From NCBI GenBank assembly GCA_023258975.1, contig JAHFRD010000001.1, positions 317,168 through 381,167 of the forward strand: 64,000 nt of DNA. Direction: 5' to 3'. The notes under the pieces are model-generated. The model searched no databases and was not told where the DNA came from. It was given only the letters and a program-made list of their open reading frames with translations. Shown here piece after piece: positions 16,799 through 24,350 of this stretch (the first letter of the stretch is position 1; every line of letters starts with the position of its first letter). Origin of the DNA: Hydrogenophilales bacterium. Lineage in GTDB: Bacteria > Pseudomonadota > Gammaproteobacteria > Burkholderiales > Thiobacillaceae. The translations under genes were made by a program, and so were the position numbers.

Positions 16799-16855
16799 GT
16801 AGGAGCGGGCTTGCCGCGATAGAACGCGGCCATTCGCGGGCAAGCCCGCTCCTAC
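16799..16855. repeat. REP element (17-bp perfect inverted arms)
   Basis: GTAGGAGCGGGCTTGCC (16799-16815) pairs perfectly with 16839-16855, and both inner flanks are CGCGA-like. This is the classic REP arm known from Pseudomonas and relatives. It lies alone in the 250-base gap between the amidotransferase gene and the convergent DsrE-like gene, the usual position of REPs in 3' intergenic DNA. The rest of 16692-16941 shows no recognisable gene. Confidence 0.8.
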
Positions 16856-16941
16856 GGCACCTGCAACCGCAGGAAATAGGTTGATTCGAACGAAACCCTT
16901 CGCTTGCTCATAGATGGCCATTCGAGCGCGGACTCGGGCGG

Positions 16942-17475
16942 TCAGAATCCGCCCAGGTATGCGTAGCCATCGTTCTGCAATTTGATCAGACGGGTATAGC
17001 CGTCGTGGACGATGGTTACTCCGGGCAGGACGTCGCGCGGCTTCCAGCCCTTGCTTCTCATCGCGCTATGGCAGATTTCGACGCTGACGCCCAGATCCAG
17101 CAGATCCTGGACGATCTTGGCGTTGGGGTTGATCGCGAACGGGTCGTGGATGGCCGACTGGTAAGTCTCGTCGCTCAGGAGCATGACTGCGGCATCGCCA
17201 TGCAACACCAGATGCGCGCTCACCTGGGAGTCCGCCACGCCCTGTTTGCGGAAGGCCTCGAACAGGCCGCGGGCGTAGTACAGGCCGCGCGAGATGCCCG
17301 CCGCAAGCTCATCGCTGTGAATGTCGTAGACGACGCGATACCTGGCGGACTTCTCCACCATGACCAGGGGGCGAGTATCCGGCTGCGCGGAAGGTGTGTC
17401 GGCGTGGGCGTTGGGGAGCGCCAAAAGGGTGGTGGCAAGCAGGCTCAACAGCAGGGTGCGTTTCAGGGTTTGCAT
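16942..17475 (-). CDS. Periplasmic DsrE-family protein
   Basis: A 177-residue protein with a Sec signal peptide (MQTLKRTLLLSLLATTLLAL, cleavage after AHA near residue 25). The mature domain has the DsrE/DsrF-like alpha/beta pattern: a strand YRVVYDIHSD, a helix over GLYYARGLFEAFRKQG, strand AHLVLHGDAAVML, and the conserved late Cys in VSVEICHSAMRSKGW (about residue 137). DsrE-like proteins relay sulfur or bind small ligands; the exported versions are uncharacterised. It is convergent with the amidotransferase gene and has its own upstream region, so it is probably monocistronic. Confidence 0.78.
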   Translation of the reverse strand: MQTLKRTLLLSLLATTLLALPNAHADTPSAQPDTRPLVMVEKSARYRVVYDIHSDELAAGISRGLYYARGLFEAFRKQGVADSQVSAHLVLHGDAAVMLLSDETYQSAIHDPFAINPNAKIVQDLLDLGVSVEICHSAMRSKGWKPRDVLPGVTIVHDGYTRLIKLQNDGYAYLGGF

Positions 17476-17638
17476 GGTCGATTCCTTTCGTTCAGCAGCT
17501 GGTGAAGGAAGCTTGCGCGGTTGGCACCCGGGATTCGTGCGGCAGGGAGCGCGGCGGGCAGGTCATTTCGTCGCGCTTCCAGGAGTTGAACCCGGGAACG
17601 GTCGGGGCAGGCCCACGCCCGCCCCACAGGCCAGAGGC

Positions 17639-18745
17639 TTACAAGTGCGGCTCGATCATCCGCCGCAACCATTCATGGAAGTGCACCATGCCGTCTTCCA
17701 TCGGCGACTGGTAGGGGCCTTCCTGGCTGATGCCCTGCTCGTATAGCGCCTTGCGGCCCTTGTGCATGCCGTTGCAGATGTCGTCGTCCTCGATGGCGGT
17801 CTCTCGGTAGGCGGCCTGTTCGGCTTCCACGAATTCACGTTCGAACAGGACGATGTCTTCCGGGTAATAGAACTCGACGACGTTAAGGCAGGAGTCAACG
17901 CCGGTGGGGATGATGTTGCTGACCACCAGAGTGTGCGGGTACCACTCGACCATCAGCGCCGGGTAGTAGGTCAGCCAGATGGCGCCGTGCGCGGGATCCT
18001 TGCCGTCGCGGTAGCGTTTCACCTGCTGGTGCCAGCGGTTGTAGACGGCGCTGCCGGGTTGCGAAAGCTGTTTGTTGATGCCCACGCTCTGCACCGAGTA
18101 CATCTCGCCGTATTCCCATTTCAGCTCGTCGCAATTGACGAACTGGCCGAGGCCGGGGTGATAGGGAACGACGTGGTAATCCTCCAGATAGACCTCGATG
18201 AAGGTCTTCCAGTTGAACTTGTATTCGGTGATCTGGGTGCTGTCGTAGACGAAGCCGGAGAAATCCATGTCGGCGGCGACGCCGAGTTTGGCGAGGTCGG
18301 CATGGATGTCGCGCGGGCCGGCGAACTGCAGACCGCTCCAGTTGGACAGCTTCGTCTTGTCGAGATGCAGGCAGGGGGTTTCCGGAAAGTGCGGCGCGCC
18401 GAGAAGTTGGCCCTGGGTGTCGTAAGTCCAGCGATGGAACGGGCAGACGATGTTCCGGGCATTGCCGCGCCCTTGCAGCATTTGCGCCTGGCGATGCCGA
18501 CAGACGTTGGACAGCAGTTCGACGCCGTTCGGGTTGTTCACCAGCATCTTGCCGCCGCCATGCAGCCAGTCGAGTACATGGAAATCGCCCTGGTTGGGCG
18601 TCATGAGTTCATGTCCGACGTAATTCGCCCCGTTATTGAACAGGAGTCGCATCTCCAGTTCGTAAATCCTCGGGTCGAAGTACCAATGCACCGGCAGGGC
18701 CGGGCTGAGTTGGGTGAGAAGAGACGAGGCCGCCAGGTCGGACAT
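17639..18745 (-). CDS. Rieske-type aromatic-ring-hydroxylating/choline-monooxygenase-like oxygenase, alpha subunit
   Basis: A 368-residue Rieske non-haem iron oxygenase. The [2Fe-2S] ligands are CRHR (about residues 82-85) and CPFHRWTYD (about 101-109). The mononuclear iron site is in EVYLEDYHVVPYH (about residues 184-196), which has the two His; the third carboxylate ligand lies later. The N-terminal PVHWYFDPRIYELEMRLLFN is typical of the ring-hydroxylating family. No ferredoxin or reductase gene lies nearby, so electron partners must be elsewhere, and the substrate (aromatic, choline-like or other) cannot be read from the sequence. The start ATG 18745 gives the full-length Rieske domain. 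Confidence 0.87.
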   Translation of the reverse strand: MSDLAASSLLTQLSPALPVHWYFDPRIYELEMRLLFNNGANYVGHELMTPNQGDFHVLDWLHGGGKMLVNNPNGVELLSNVCRHRQAQMLQGRGNARNIVCPFHRWTYDTQGQLLGAPHFPETPCLHLDKTKLSNWSGLQFAGPRDIHADLAKLGVAADMDFSGFVYDSTQITEYKFNWKTFIEVYLEDYHVVPYHPGLGQFVNCDELKWEYGEMYSVQSVGINKQLSQPGSAVYNRWHQQVKRYRDGKDPAHGAIWLTYYPALMVEWYPHTLVVSNIIPTGVDSCLNVVEFYYPEDIVLFEREFVEAEQAAYRETAIEDDDICNGMHKGRKALYEQGISQEGPYQSPMEDGMVHFHEWLRRMIEPHL

Positions 18746-18806
18746 GGCCCAATTCCCCCTGAATCAATGAAAAACAAGTGAAATGGAACTGCAAAATGGG
18801 CCGGGA

Positions 18807-18989
18807 TTATGACCGCCCCACCCCCCTCGGGCAAGGCGCGCGCAGATGGGCGCGCAACAGGGTGAAATGATGCGCCTCCCCGGCCGCCACTCGCAGCCAG
18901 TCGCCATAAAACCCGAGGGGCAGGCCGGGAAATTTGATCGCGACGTCGCATTCCGCAAGGATCTCGCGGGTAGCGGCATGCACGTTCAC
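18807..18989 (-). pseudogene. DUF455 ferritin-like protein remnant (60 codons)
   Basis: A 60-codon frame from GTG 18989, overlapping the VanZ stop as GTGA. Its core GFYGDWLRVAAGEAHHFTLL is very close to the central iron-binding helix of DUF455/MiaE-like ferritin-like proteins, which are about 270 residues long. The N-terminal 16 codons also fit the family start region poorly, and the frame ends 15 codons after the core. I read it as a deletion-truncated gene rather than a working protein; a short functional product from translational coupling cannot be excluded. Confidence 0.6.
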
Positions 18990-19351
18990 GCGGCGAGCCT
19001 TGTGTCGATCCAGCGCAACCAGTCAGGCTTGAGCCGGGCGGATAGCCAGCCCAGGCCGACGCCCATGCTGTTGGCGGCCATGTCGAAAACATCCCCCTGG
19101 CGATAGTCGGTGAAGCTTTGCGCAATCTCCAGGGAAAGGCCCATGAGCACGAACAACAGGGCGAGGCGGCAATGGCGCGAATCAATCTGGCTCCACCAAC
19201 CCATCAAGGTGGCGTAGGCGAGCAAGTGGCCGACCTTGTCGATCCGGGAAATATCCGGCATCGGTGGATTCGGCGTCAGCGACAGGTAGGCCACCGCCAG
19301 CACCAGGCTCCAGCCCAAGGACAACCAGACGTTGCGCCTGGCCAAAACCAT
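18986..19351 (-). CDS. VanZ-family membrane protein
   Basis: A 121-residue membrane protein with four hydrophobic segments (about residues 8-26, 40-55, 62-78 and 88-106). The phrase DKVGHLLAYATLMGWWSQI and the later FTDYRQGDVFDMAANSMGVG are the VanZ-like hallmarks (the D-K-x-x-H near helix 2 and the R-x-x-D-x-x-D-x-x-x-N motif). VanZ proteins affect envelope or teicoplanin sensitivity in Gram-positives, but the function of proteobacterial members is not established. It overlaps the nitroreductase stop by one base (TGATG) and the DUF455 remnant start by four. Confidence 0.82.
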   Translation of the reverse strand: MVLARRNVWLSLGWSLVLAVAYLSLTPNPPMPDISRIDKVGHLLAYATLMGWWSQIDSRHCRLALLFVLMGLSLEIAQSFTDYRQGDVFDMAANSMGVGLGWLSARLKPDWLRWIDTRLAA

Positions 19352-19959
19352 CAGCGGTATTCCACCAGATCTTGCAGCGGCAGGCGCTGCTTCTCGCCAC
19401 CGCCCGTCGCGCAGTAACCGAAGGCCAGAATCAGGGCCGGCTCGAAGCGAATCGGGTCAATATCGAGCTGGCGCCGCACCTCGGCCGGATCGAAGCCGCC
19501 GATGGCGCAGGAATCAAGCCCCGCCGCCGTGGCGGCGGTCATCATGTTGGCGGCGGCGATGTGGCACTGGGTGGCGCTCCATGCCTTGACGTCGGTGGCG
19601 GCGTGGAAACCACGGTAATTCTTCAACGCGCCCTCGAACTGCTCGCCCGGATACTCGCGCGCCAGCAGGCGGCGCACATAGTCGGAATCCGGGTCCATGT
19701 CAGCCAGCTTGGCCAGAATCACCACCACCGCGCCAGCGCTGCCCACCTGCGGCTGGTTGAAACAGGCGGCCTGCAGCGCCCGCTTGTCGCCGGAAGTGGT
19801 CAGCACCACGAACTTCCATTGCTCCAGACCGAAGGATGATGGCGACAGGCGGCCCGCCTCCAGGAGGTAAGTCAGGTCGGCGGCGGCAATCGGTCGGTCG
19901 GCCTGGAACTGGTGACAAGCGAAGCGCCGCTGAAATAGTTCAAGTAGTTGCTGTTTCAT
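19351..19959 (-). CDS. Nitroreductase-family FMN oxidoreductase (NfsB-like)
   Basis: A 202-residue flavoprotein. RRFACHQFQADRPI near the N-terminus and LSPSSFGLEQWKFVVL (about residues 40-55) are the FMN-binding segments; GLDSCAIGGFDPAEV is the late conserved region. These enzymes reduce nitroaromatics, quinones or similar acceptors with NAD(P)H as homodimers. ATG 19959 is taken because the family N-terminus begins there; the frame continues upstream without homology. It is the first gene of a small operon with VanZ. The divergent M48 gene starts 60 bases away, so the two promoters share this gap. Confidence 0.85.
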   Translation of the reverse strand: MKQQLLELFQRRFACHQFQADRPIAAADLTYLLEAGRLSPSSFGLEQWKFVVLTTSGDKRALQAACFNQPQVGSAGAVVVILAKLADMDPDSDYVRRLLAREYPGEQFEGALKNYRGFHAATDVKAWSATQCHIAAANMMTAATAAGLDSCAIGGFDPAEVRRQLDIDPIRFEPALILAFGYCATGGGEKQRLPLQDLVEYR

Positions 19960-20020
19960 ACTGGAAGACTCGCTGAAAGCGGGGCATTCTACGCGCCCGC
20001 GCATAACGACGAACTTGCAC

Positions 20021-21115
20021 ATGGGCATCCCTATCCCGGAATTCAAGGTATTGCTCTATGGCCCCGAGCTACATCAGGCCGGACTGCGGGCGCGAGCGCG
20101 CTTCGAGGGCAATATTCTGGCGGTGATCGCGCACGGCAAGACCCTGATGGTTCCCGCCCATCGGCTATCCCTGAAGACCGGTGGCTTCGATGGCCGCCAG
20201 CGCCTGATCGTATGGGTAGCGGAGGACGGAACCTATTCGATCATGTTGCAGGGTGAAGATGCGTTGGAAGCCTTCATTCAGCTCGCGCCTCGGGAAATCG
20301 GCCGGCAACTGTTTCGGGCTCGCAATGACCATACACACACAGGGCGCCGCCTCATTCTCGGTGTGGCCCTGCTCGCTTTTCTATCCCTGTTACTCATGGG
20401 CATGCTCTGGGTGAATGCCGACCGTCTGAGCCAATGGGCGGTTTCTCATATCACGCGGGAACAGGAACAACAGTTGGGCGAACTGGCCTTTGCCCAGATG
20501 CGCCCCTCACTCAAACTGGCCGAACCAGGCACGGCAACTGCGGCGGTGGAAGCCATCGGCAAACGTCTGACCGCTGAATCGGACTACCACTATCAGTTTC
20601 ATGTCGCCGTGGATCCGCAGATCAACGCGTTCGCGCTGCCCGGCGGCCAGATCATGGTCTACACCGGCCTGCTCAAGGCGGCGGACAGCGCAACGGAAGT
20701 GGCCGGCGTACTGGCCCACCAGATCAGCCATGTGGAAAAACGCCATGCCCTGCGCAACCTGGCGTATGCCCTCGGCTGGCGCGCGGCTCTGGGGGTGGCG
20801 CTAAGTAACTTCTCAAGCGTGATCTGGGGCGATCTGGCTTCGCGCCTGGGCAGCCTCAACTACAGCCAGGAACTGGAAACCGAAGCAGATATGGAAGGCC
20901 TGGAAATCCTCCGCCGCGCGGGAATCGCGACGAACGGCGCGGAAACCTTCTTCGCCAAAATGGCGGCAAAAGGGAACGCGCCTCCGCATCTGCTCGACCG
21001 CCACCCGGCTGGCGAGGAACGTCTCGCCACCCTGCGCGCGGCCATCGCGCGCCAGCCGACGGACGCCATCTACCCGCTCCGGATCGACTGGGAACAGGTC
21101 AAGTCCGACCTGTGA
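20021..21115 (+). CDS. M48-family membrane metalloprotease-like protein lacking the catalytic Glu
   Basis: A 364-residue protein: a cytoplasmic domain (about residues 1-105), one membrane segment (RLILGVALLAFLSLLLMGML, about 110-130) and a periplasmic M48 domain. The zinc motif reads VLAHQISHVEKRHAL, that is HQISH where the family has HExxH; the CAG codon encodes Gln in place of Glu. The third-ligand motif NYSQELETEADMEG is intact. Without the Glu the general base is lost, so a binding or scaffolding pseudoprotease is likely unless the read is wrong. ATG 20021 is preferred over TTG 20015. The N-terminal ~100 residues (bearing VLLYGPELHQAG) are unusual for the family. Confidence 0.8.
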   Translation: MGIPIPEFKVLLYGPELHQAGLRARARFEGNILAVIAHGKTLMVPAHRLSLKTGGFDGRQRLIVWVAEDGTYSIMLQGEDALEAFIQLAPREIGRQLFRARNDHTHTGRRLILGVALLAFLSLLLMGMLWVNADRLSQWAVSHITREQEQQLGELAFAQMRPSLKLAEPGTATAAVEAIGKRLTAESDYHYQFHVAVDPQINAFALPGGQIMVYTGLLKAADSATEVAGVLAHQISHVEKRHALRNLAYALGWRAALGVALSNFSSVIWGDLASRLGSLNYSQELETEADMEGLEILRRAGIATNGAETFFAKMAAKGNAPPHLLDRHPAGEERLATLRAAIARQPTDAIYPLRIDWEQVKSDL

Positions 21116-21145
21116 ACCAGGGCACAGACCTTGCGTGAAGACACG

Positions 21146-21165
21146 GTGTAGACTCCGGTCTACAC
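21146..21165. promoter_or_regulatory. Candidate operator: 20-bp perfect palindrome upstream of the Crp-family gene
   Basis: GTGTAGAC-TCCG-GTCTACAC, with eight-base arms, 63 bases before the ATG of the Crp-family regulator. Its core GAC-TCCG-GTC resembles the core of a second palindrome downstream of the same gene (21984-21997). Autoregulation by the Crp-like protein is the simplest reading, but it does not match the CRP or FNR consensus. Confidence 0.5.
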
Positions 21166-21228
21166 ATACCCGATCATTTTTATCAACAATATAAGGCGCA
21201 GGGCGCCGCAAGACCTTGCTTACCGACC

Positions 21229-21954
21229 ATGCCAAACGAATCCAACCACCCCATCGAAGCCAAACTGATCGATCTGGCCGCCTTGCGACAGAAGAGCGTG
21301 CTGTTCGCCGCGCTGTCGGATGGGGAAGCCTGGGAACTGATCGGTCTTTCCCGTCAGGAAAATGCGTCGGCCCGGCAGGACATCTATCAGGTAGGCCAGA
21401 TCGGTGACAGTCTGCACATCGTTCTGGAGGGACGGGTCAAGGTCAGTCTGCTGTCGGAAGAAGGCAAGGAAGCCATCCTCAGCATCCTGGGCGCGGGCGA
21501 GGTGTTCGGCGAGATGTCGCTGTTCGATGGTGATCCTCGTAGCGCCACAGTCACCACGATGGAACCCTGCCGTTTTCTGGTTTTGCGCCGCCAGACGTTC
21601 CTGCCGTTTCTGGAAAAGCGCCCGCAGGTAATGCTGGAATTGATCGCGGAAATGTCGAGAAGGTTGCGCGCCACCAATACCCTGGTGGGCAATCTGAGTT
21701 TCCTCAACCTGTCGGCGCGGCTTGCGCGGATTCTGCTCAACCTGGTTCAGCAATACGGCAAGATGAGTCCGAAAGGCATCGTCATCGGCCTCAAACTGTC
21801 GCAGGAAGAACTCGGGCATTTGGTCGGCGTTTCTCGGGAAAGCGTGAATCGCCAGTTGCGTCTCTGGGTTGAATCCGGGCTGATCGAATACACCCAGGGA
21901 ACCTTGATCGTATTGAACTCGGATGCTTTGTTCCGTGAGGCTTTGGCCTCATGA
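21229..21954 (+). CDS. Crp/Fnr-family transcriptional regulator
   Basis: A 241-residue regulator with an N-terminal cyclic-nucleotide-binding-type beta-roll (about residues 25-145) and a C-terminal winged helix. GEVFGEMSLFDGDPRSATVT is the phosphate-binding-cassette region, keeping the FGE-x-S-L-x-DG-x-x-RSA pattern of cAMP-type proteins. The recognition helix is LSQEELGHLVGVSRESVNRQL. No Cys cluster for an FNR-type iron-sulfur site is present. It could respond to cAMP made by the cyclase at 35.2 kb; that is inference. It is flanked by two similar palindromes, one of them before the secreted repeat protein, which may be its target. Confidence 0.88.
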   Translation: MPNESNHPIEAKLIDLAALRQKSVLFAALSDGEAWELIGLSRQENASARQDIYQVGQIGDSLHIVLEGRVKVSLLSEEGKEAILSILGAGEVFGEMSLFDGDPRSATVTTMEPCRFLVLRRQTFLPFLEKRPQVMLELIAEMSRRLRATNTLVGNLSFLNLSARLARILLNLVQQYGKMSPKGIVIGLKLSQEELGHLVGVSRESVNRQLRLWVESGLIEYTQGTLIVLNSDALFREALAS

Positions 21955-21983
21955 GGGAAGTGTGCCCCGCAACCACGAGCGAG

Positions 21984-21997
21984 GTGACCCCGGTCAC
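21984..21997. promoter_or_regulatory. Candidate operator: 14-bp palindrome upstream of the secreted repeat protein
   Basis: GTGACC-CC-GGTCAC with perfect six-base arms, 71 bases before the repeat-protein start and just after the Crp-gene stop. It shares the core GAC-CCCG-GTC with the palindrome upstream of the regulator. Possible target site for that regulator. Confidence 0.45.
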
Positions 21998-22067
21998 TGG
22001 ATCGGGAGAAGCGAGGGTTTAGTCTTGTTCTATCTATATGAGATTGTTGCTCACAAGGAGAGTGGAA

Positions 22068-23492
22068 ATGCGTAACACACTATTGATGCTGAGTTCGTTG
22101 AGTATCGCCCTGACCACGGCCGGAATCGGCAACGTCCAGGCCGGCTCTTATTACGATCCCTCCAACACCGCCAGCAACACCGGCGTTACCAGCGGCGCCA
22201 ACCTGTACAAAACCATCGGCTGTCCTGGCCGCGGCATTCTGGAAAAACCATGCGAGGAAGACAAGCCGGCTCCCAAACCGGTGGCCAAGGCGGCTCCCAA
22301 GGTGGTCGTGGCGCCGAATCCGTGTCCGCTCCCGATGGGCGCCATCGCCGGCGACAACGTGCCATCAAATGCCCAGGCCGGGCAATGCTTCGCCCGGGTA
22401 GCCAAGCCCGCCACCTACCGTACCGATAGCCTTCGCAAGGTTGCCAAGGAAGCCAGCGAGCGCATTGAAACCATTCCCGCCGTGTATGAGACGGTCAAGG
22501 AACGCGTGCTGGTCAAGGAAGCCGGCGAACGCATCGAAATCGTCCCACCCGTCTACAAGGCGGTGAAGGTCCACGTCCAGAACGAGGAAGTGCAGGAAGT
22601 TGTTCCGGCCGTATTCGAGACGGTGAAGGAACGCGTCCTGGTCAAGGAAGCCAGCACTCGACTGGAAGAAGTTCCCACCGTTTATCAAGACGTCGAAGAA
22701 CGGGTTCTGGTCAAGCCGGCCTCCAAGAATGCCATCGAAGTACCGGCGGTGTACGAGACCGTCACCGAGAAGAAACTGGTGCGCGAGGCCTACACCACCT
22801 GGAAGCCCGGCACGCAGACCAACCTGCAGAAGATCGACGAGAAAACCGGCCAGGTGATGTGTCTGGTCGAGGTGCCCGCCGAGTACCAGACCATCTCCCG
22901 CCAGGTGGTAAAGGCCCCCGCGACCGTGCGCTACGAGGATGTCGCGGCGGAATACAAAACGGTCAAGAAACAGGCGCTGAAGTCCGCCGCCACGACGCGC
23001 GCCATTCAGATTCCCGCCGAGTACGCCGAGCGTGAAGTCACCAAGCTGGTGAAGCCCGCCACCACCGTCACCAAGGTGATCCCGGTCAACTATGAGCGTG
23101 AAATCATGACCATGGTGCAGCCCGCCACCGAGAAGCGCATCCCGATCCCGGCGGAATATGCCGAACGCGAGGTTACCAAGCTGGTATCGCCCGCCCGCGA
23201 GGTGCGCGTCCCGATCCCCGCCGAATACCGCGACGTGGCGCAGGAAGTCATGGTCTGCCCGGTTCAGGAGTACTGGACCCAGATTCTCTGCGACGTCAAC
23301 GCCACACCGGGGAAAATCACGGAAATCCAGAAAGCCTTGCAAGCCGCCGGCTTCTACCAAGGCGAACCCTCCGGCAACTCGGACGCCGCGACCCTGAGCG
23401 CCGTCGCCGCCTACCAGAAAGCCAAGGGCCTGCCGATGGATGGTTATATCAACATCGAAACCGTCAAGGCGCTTGGCGTATCGGCCAAGTAA
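22068..23492 (+). CDS. Secreted 23-residue-repeat protein with C-terminal peptidoglycan-binding domain
   Basis: A 474-residue protein, start ATG 22068 after AAGGAG. A signal peptide (MRNTLLMLSSLSIALTTAGI, cleavage after VQA near residue 25) leads into a Pro/Lys-rich linker with paired Cys, then about eleven repeats (residues about 136-403) of a 23-residue unit built on I/V-P-A-x-Y-x-x-V followed by V-L-V-K-x-A. One unit carries an extra 21 residues (TTWKPGTQTNLQKIDEKTG). The C-terminus (about 417-470) is a PG_binding_1 domain, ITEIQKALQAAGFYQGEPSG. The protein likely spans or anchors to the cell wall as a fibrous, beta-rich rod. A palindrome precedes it and a strong terminator follows, so it is monocistronic. 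Function unknown. Confidence 0.83.
   Translation: MRNTLLMLSSLSIALTTAGIGNVQAGSYYDPSNTASNTGVTSGANLYKTIGCPGRGILEKPCEEDKPAPKPVAKAAPKVVVAPNPCPLPMGAIAGDNVPSNAQAGQCFARVAKPATYRTDSLRKVAKEASERIETIPAVYETVKERVLVKEAGERIEIVPPVYKAVKVHVQNEEVQEVVPAVFETVKERVLVKEASTRLEEVPTVYQDVEERVLVKPASKNAIEVPAVYETVTEKKLVREAYTTWKPGTQTNLQKIDEKTGQVMCLVEVPAEYQTISRQVVKAPATVRYEDVAAEYKTVKKQALKSAATTRAIQIPAEYAEREVTKLVKPATTVTKVIPVNYEREIMTMVQPATEKRIPIPAEYAEREVTKLVSPAREVRVPIPAEYRDVAQEVMVCPVQEYWTQILCDVNATPGKITEIQKALQAAGFYQGEPSGNSDAATLSAVAAYQKAKGLPMDGYINIETVKALGVSAK
22473..23279 (+). repeat. Tandem 69-bp coding repeats (about 11 units)
   Basis: The Pro-Ala-x-Tyr marker of each unit recurs at spacings of 23, 20, 23, 23, 44, 23, 23, 23, 22 and 23 codons; the 44 is one unit plus an insert. 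Units are diverged at the DNA level, so the array is old and maintained at the protein level rather than freshly amplified. Confidence 0.75.
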
Positions 23493-23536
23493 GCAAGCAA
23501 TCCGTCACGACCCCCGGCATCGCCGGGGAATCTTCG

Positions 23537-23562
23537 ATGCGCCCAACCGGGCGCATTTTTTT
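23537..23562 (+). terminator. Rho-independent terminator of the repeat-protein gene
   Basis: ATGCGCCC-AACC-GGGCGCAT followed by seven T residues, 45 bases after the stop codon. A second stem, CCCCGG-CATCG-CCGGGG, lies just upstream (about 23512-23528). The remaining bases to 23741 hold no clear gene. Confidence 0.88.
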
Positions 23563-23741
23563 CGGCCGATGCACGGAAACCGAAGCCAGGCCGCCACCCC
23601 TTCGCGCAACGGACATCCCATCAGCATCAAACATTCAGCATTGGATATACCTCCAATCTACTGTGACCAGCTTCATAGGGCCTGCGCCCAGGGGAATGGA
23701 AACTCGCGGATGCTTTTATTCAGCGCGTTCTGGAGCACGTC

Positions 23742-24287
23742 GTGTCCGCCTCCCGTTTCACCCCCTATCAATTCGTGACCTTGCGCACCCATGAACGCGC
23801 GCCGCTTCTGGCCAAGGGGCCGTTGAAGCAACTGTTGCTCGACTGCTTCACGGATACCAAGAAACGCTTCAAGTTGACCGTCGCCGGCTATGTCGTGCTG
23901 GACGATCATGCCCACTTTCTGTTCAACGCGCCCGCCGAGCAGGAAAGCTCCGCCGTCATGAACGACCTGCGCGGCGGCTTCCTGCGCGCCTGGCGAAAAT
24001 CGGTGCCGCTCGTGCAACGTGATCTGGCCAACAGCATCCCATTCTGGGAACACGGCATCGAATATCGTGGCGCGCATACGACCGATGAACTGCGCGCCTA
24101 CCTGGATTTCATCCACTACGACCCGGTGCGGCACGGCCTTGCCGCGCGCGCGGCCGATTACCCCTGGTCGAGCCTGCCTACACGCATCGTACAGGGGCAC
24201 TATCTGGATACCTGGGCCGAACTCGGCCCGCCGGCCGCCATCTCGCGGGTGGCGCGCGAATGTGAGCCGCACAAGGACAGGACGTAA
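23742..24287 (+). CDS. REP-associated tyrosine transposase (RAYT, Y1_Tnp domain)
   Basis: A 181-residue single-domain Y1 transposase. The HUH-type metal motif is VVLDDHAHFLF (His-x-His about residues 54-56), and the C-terminal LDFIHYDPVRHGLA with DYPWSSL is the usual RAYT tail. These domesticated relatives of IS200/IS605 TnpA act on REP hairpins with a GTG-type tetranucleotide. It stands alone, without flanking terminal repeats or a TnpB, as RAYTs do. REP-like inverted repeats at 12.5, 14.8 and 16.8 kb are candidate substrates. The start is GTG 23742 after GGAG; no ATG is better placed. Confidence 0.82.
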   Translation: MSASRFTPYQFVTLRTHERAPLLAKGPLKQLLLDCFTDTKKRFKLTVAGYVVLDDHAHFLFNAPAEQESSAVMNDLRGGFLRAWRKSVPLVQRDLANSIPFWEHGIEYRGAHTTDELRAYLDFIHYDPVRHGLAARAADYPWSSLPTRIVQGHYLDTWAELGPPAAISRVARECEPHKDRT

Positions 24288-24350
24288 CGTGTTGGCCGCG
24301 ACGCGACGGCGTGGTAAACAATCGCCCCGCTTCGCGCACAGGAACCTTGC

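Noticed and set aside
17570-17620. tRNA gene on the minus strand
   Set aside because: A T-arm-like CCGGGTTCAACTCCTGG is present, but no matching acceptor stem, anticodon arm or CCA end is seen and the region runs into the Rieske gene's 3' end.
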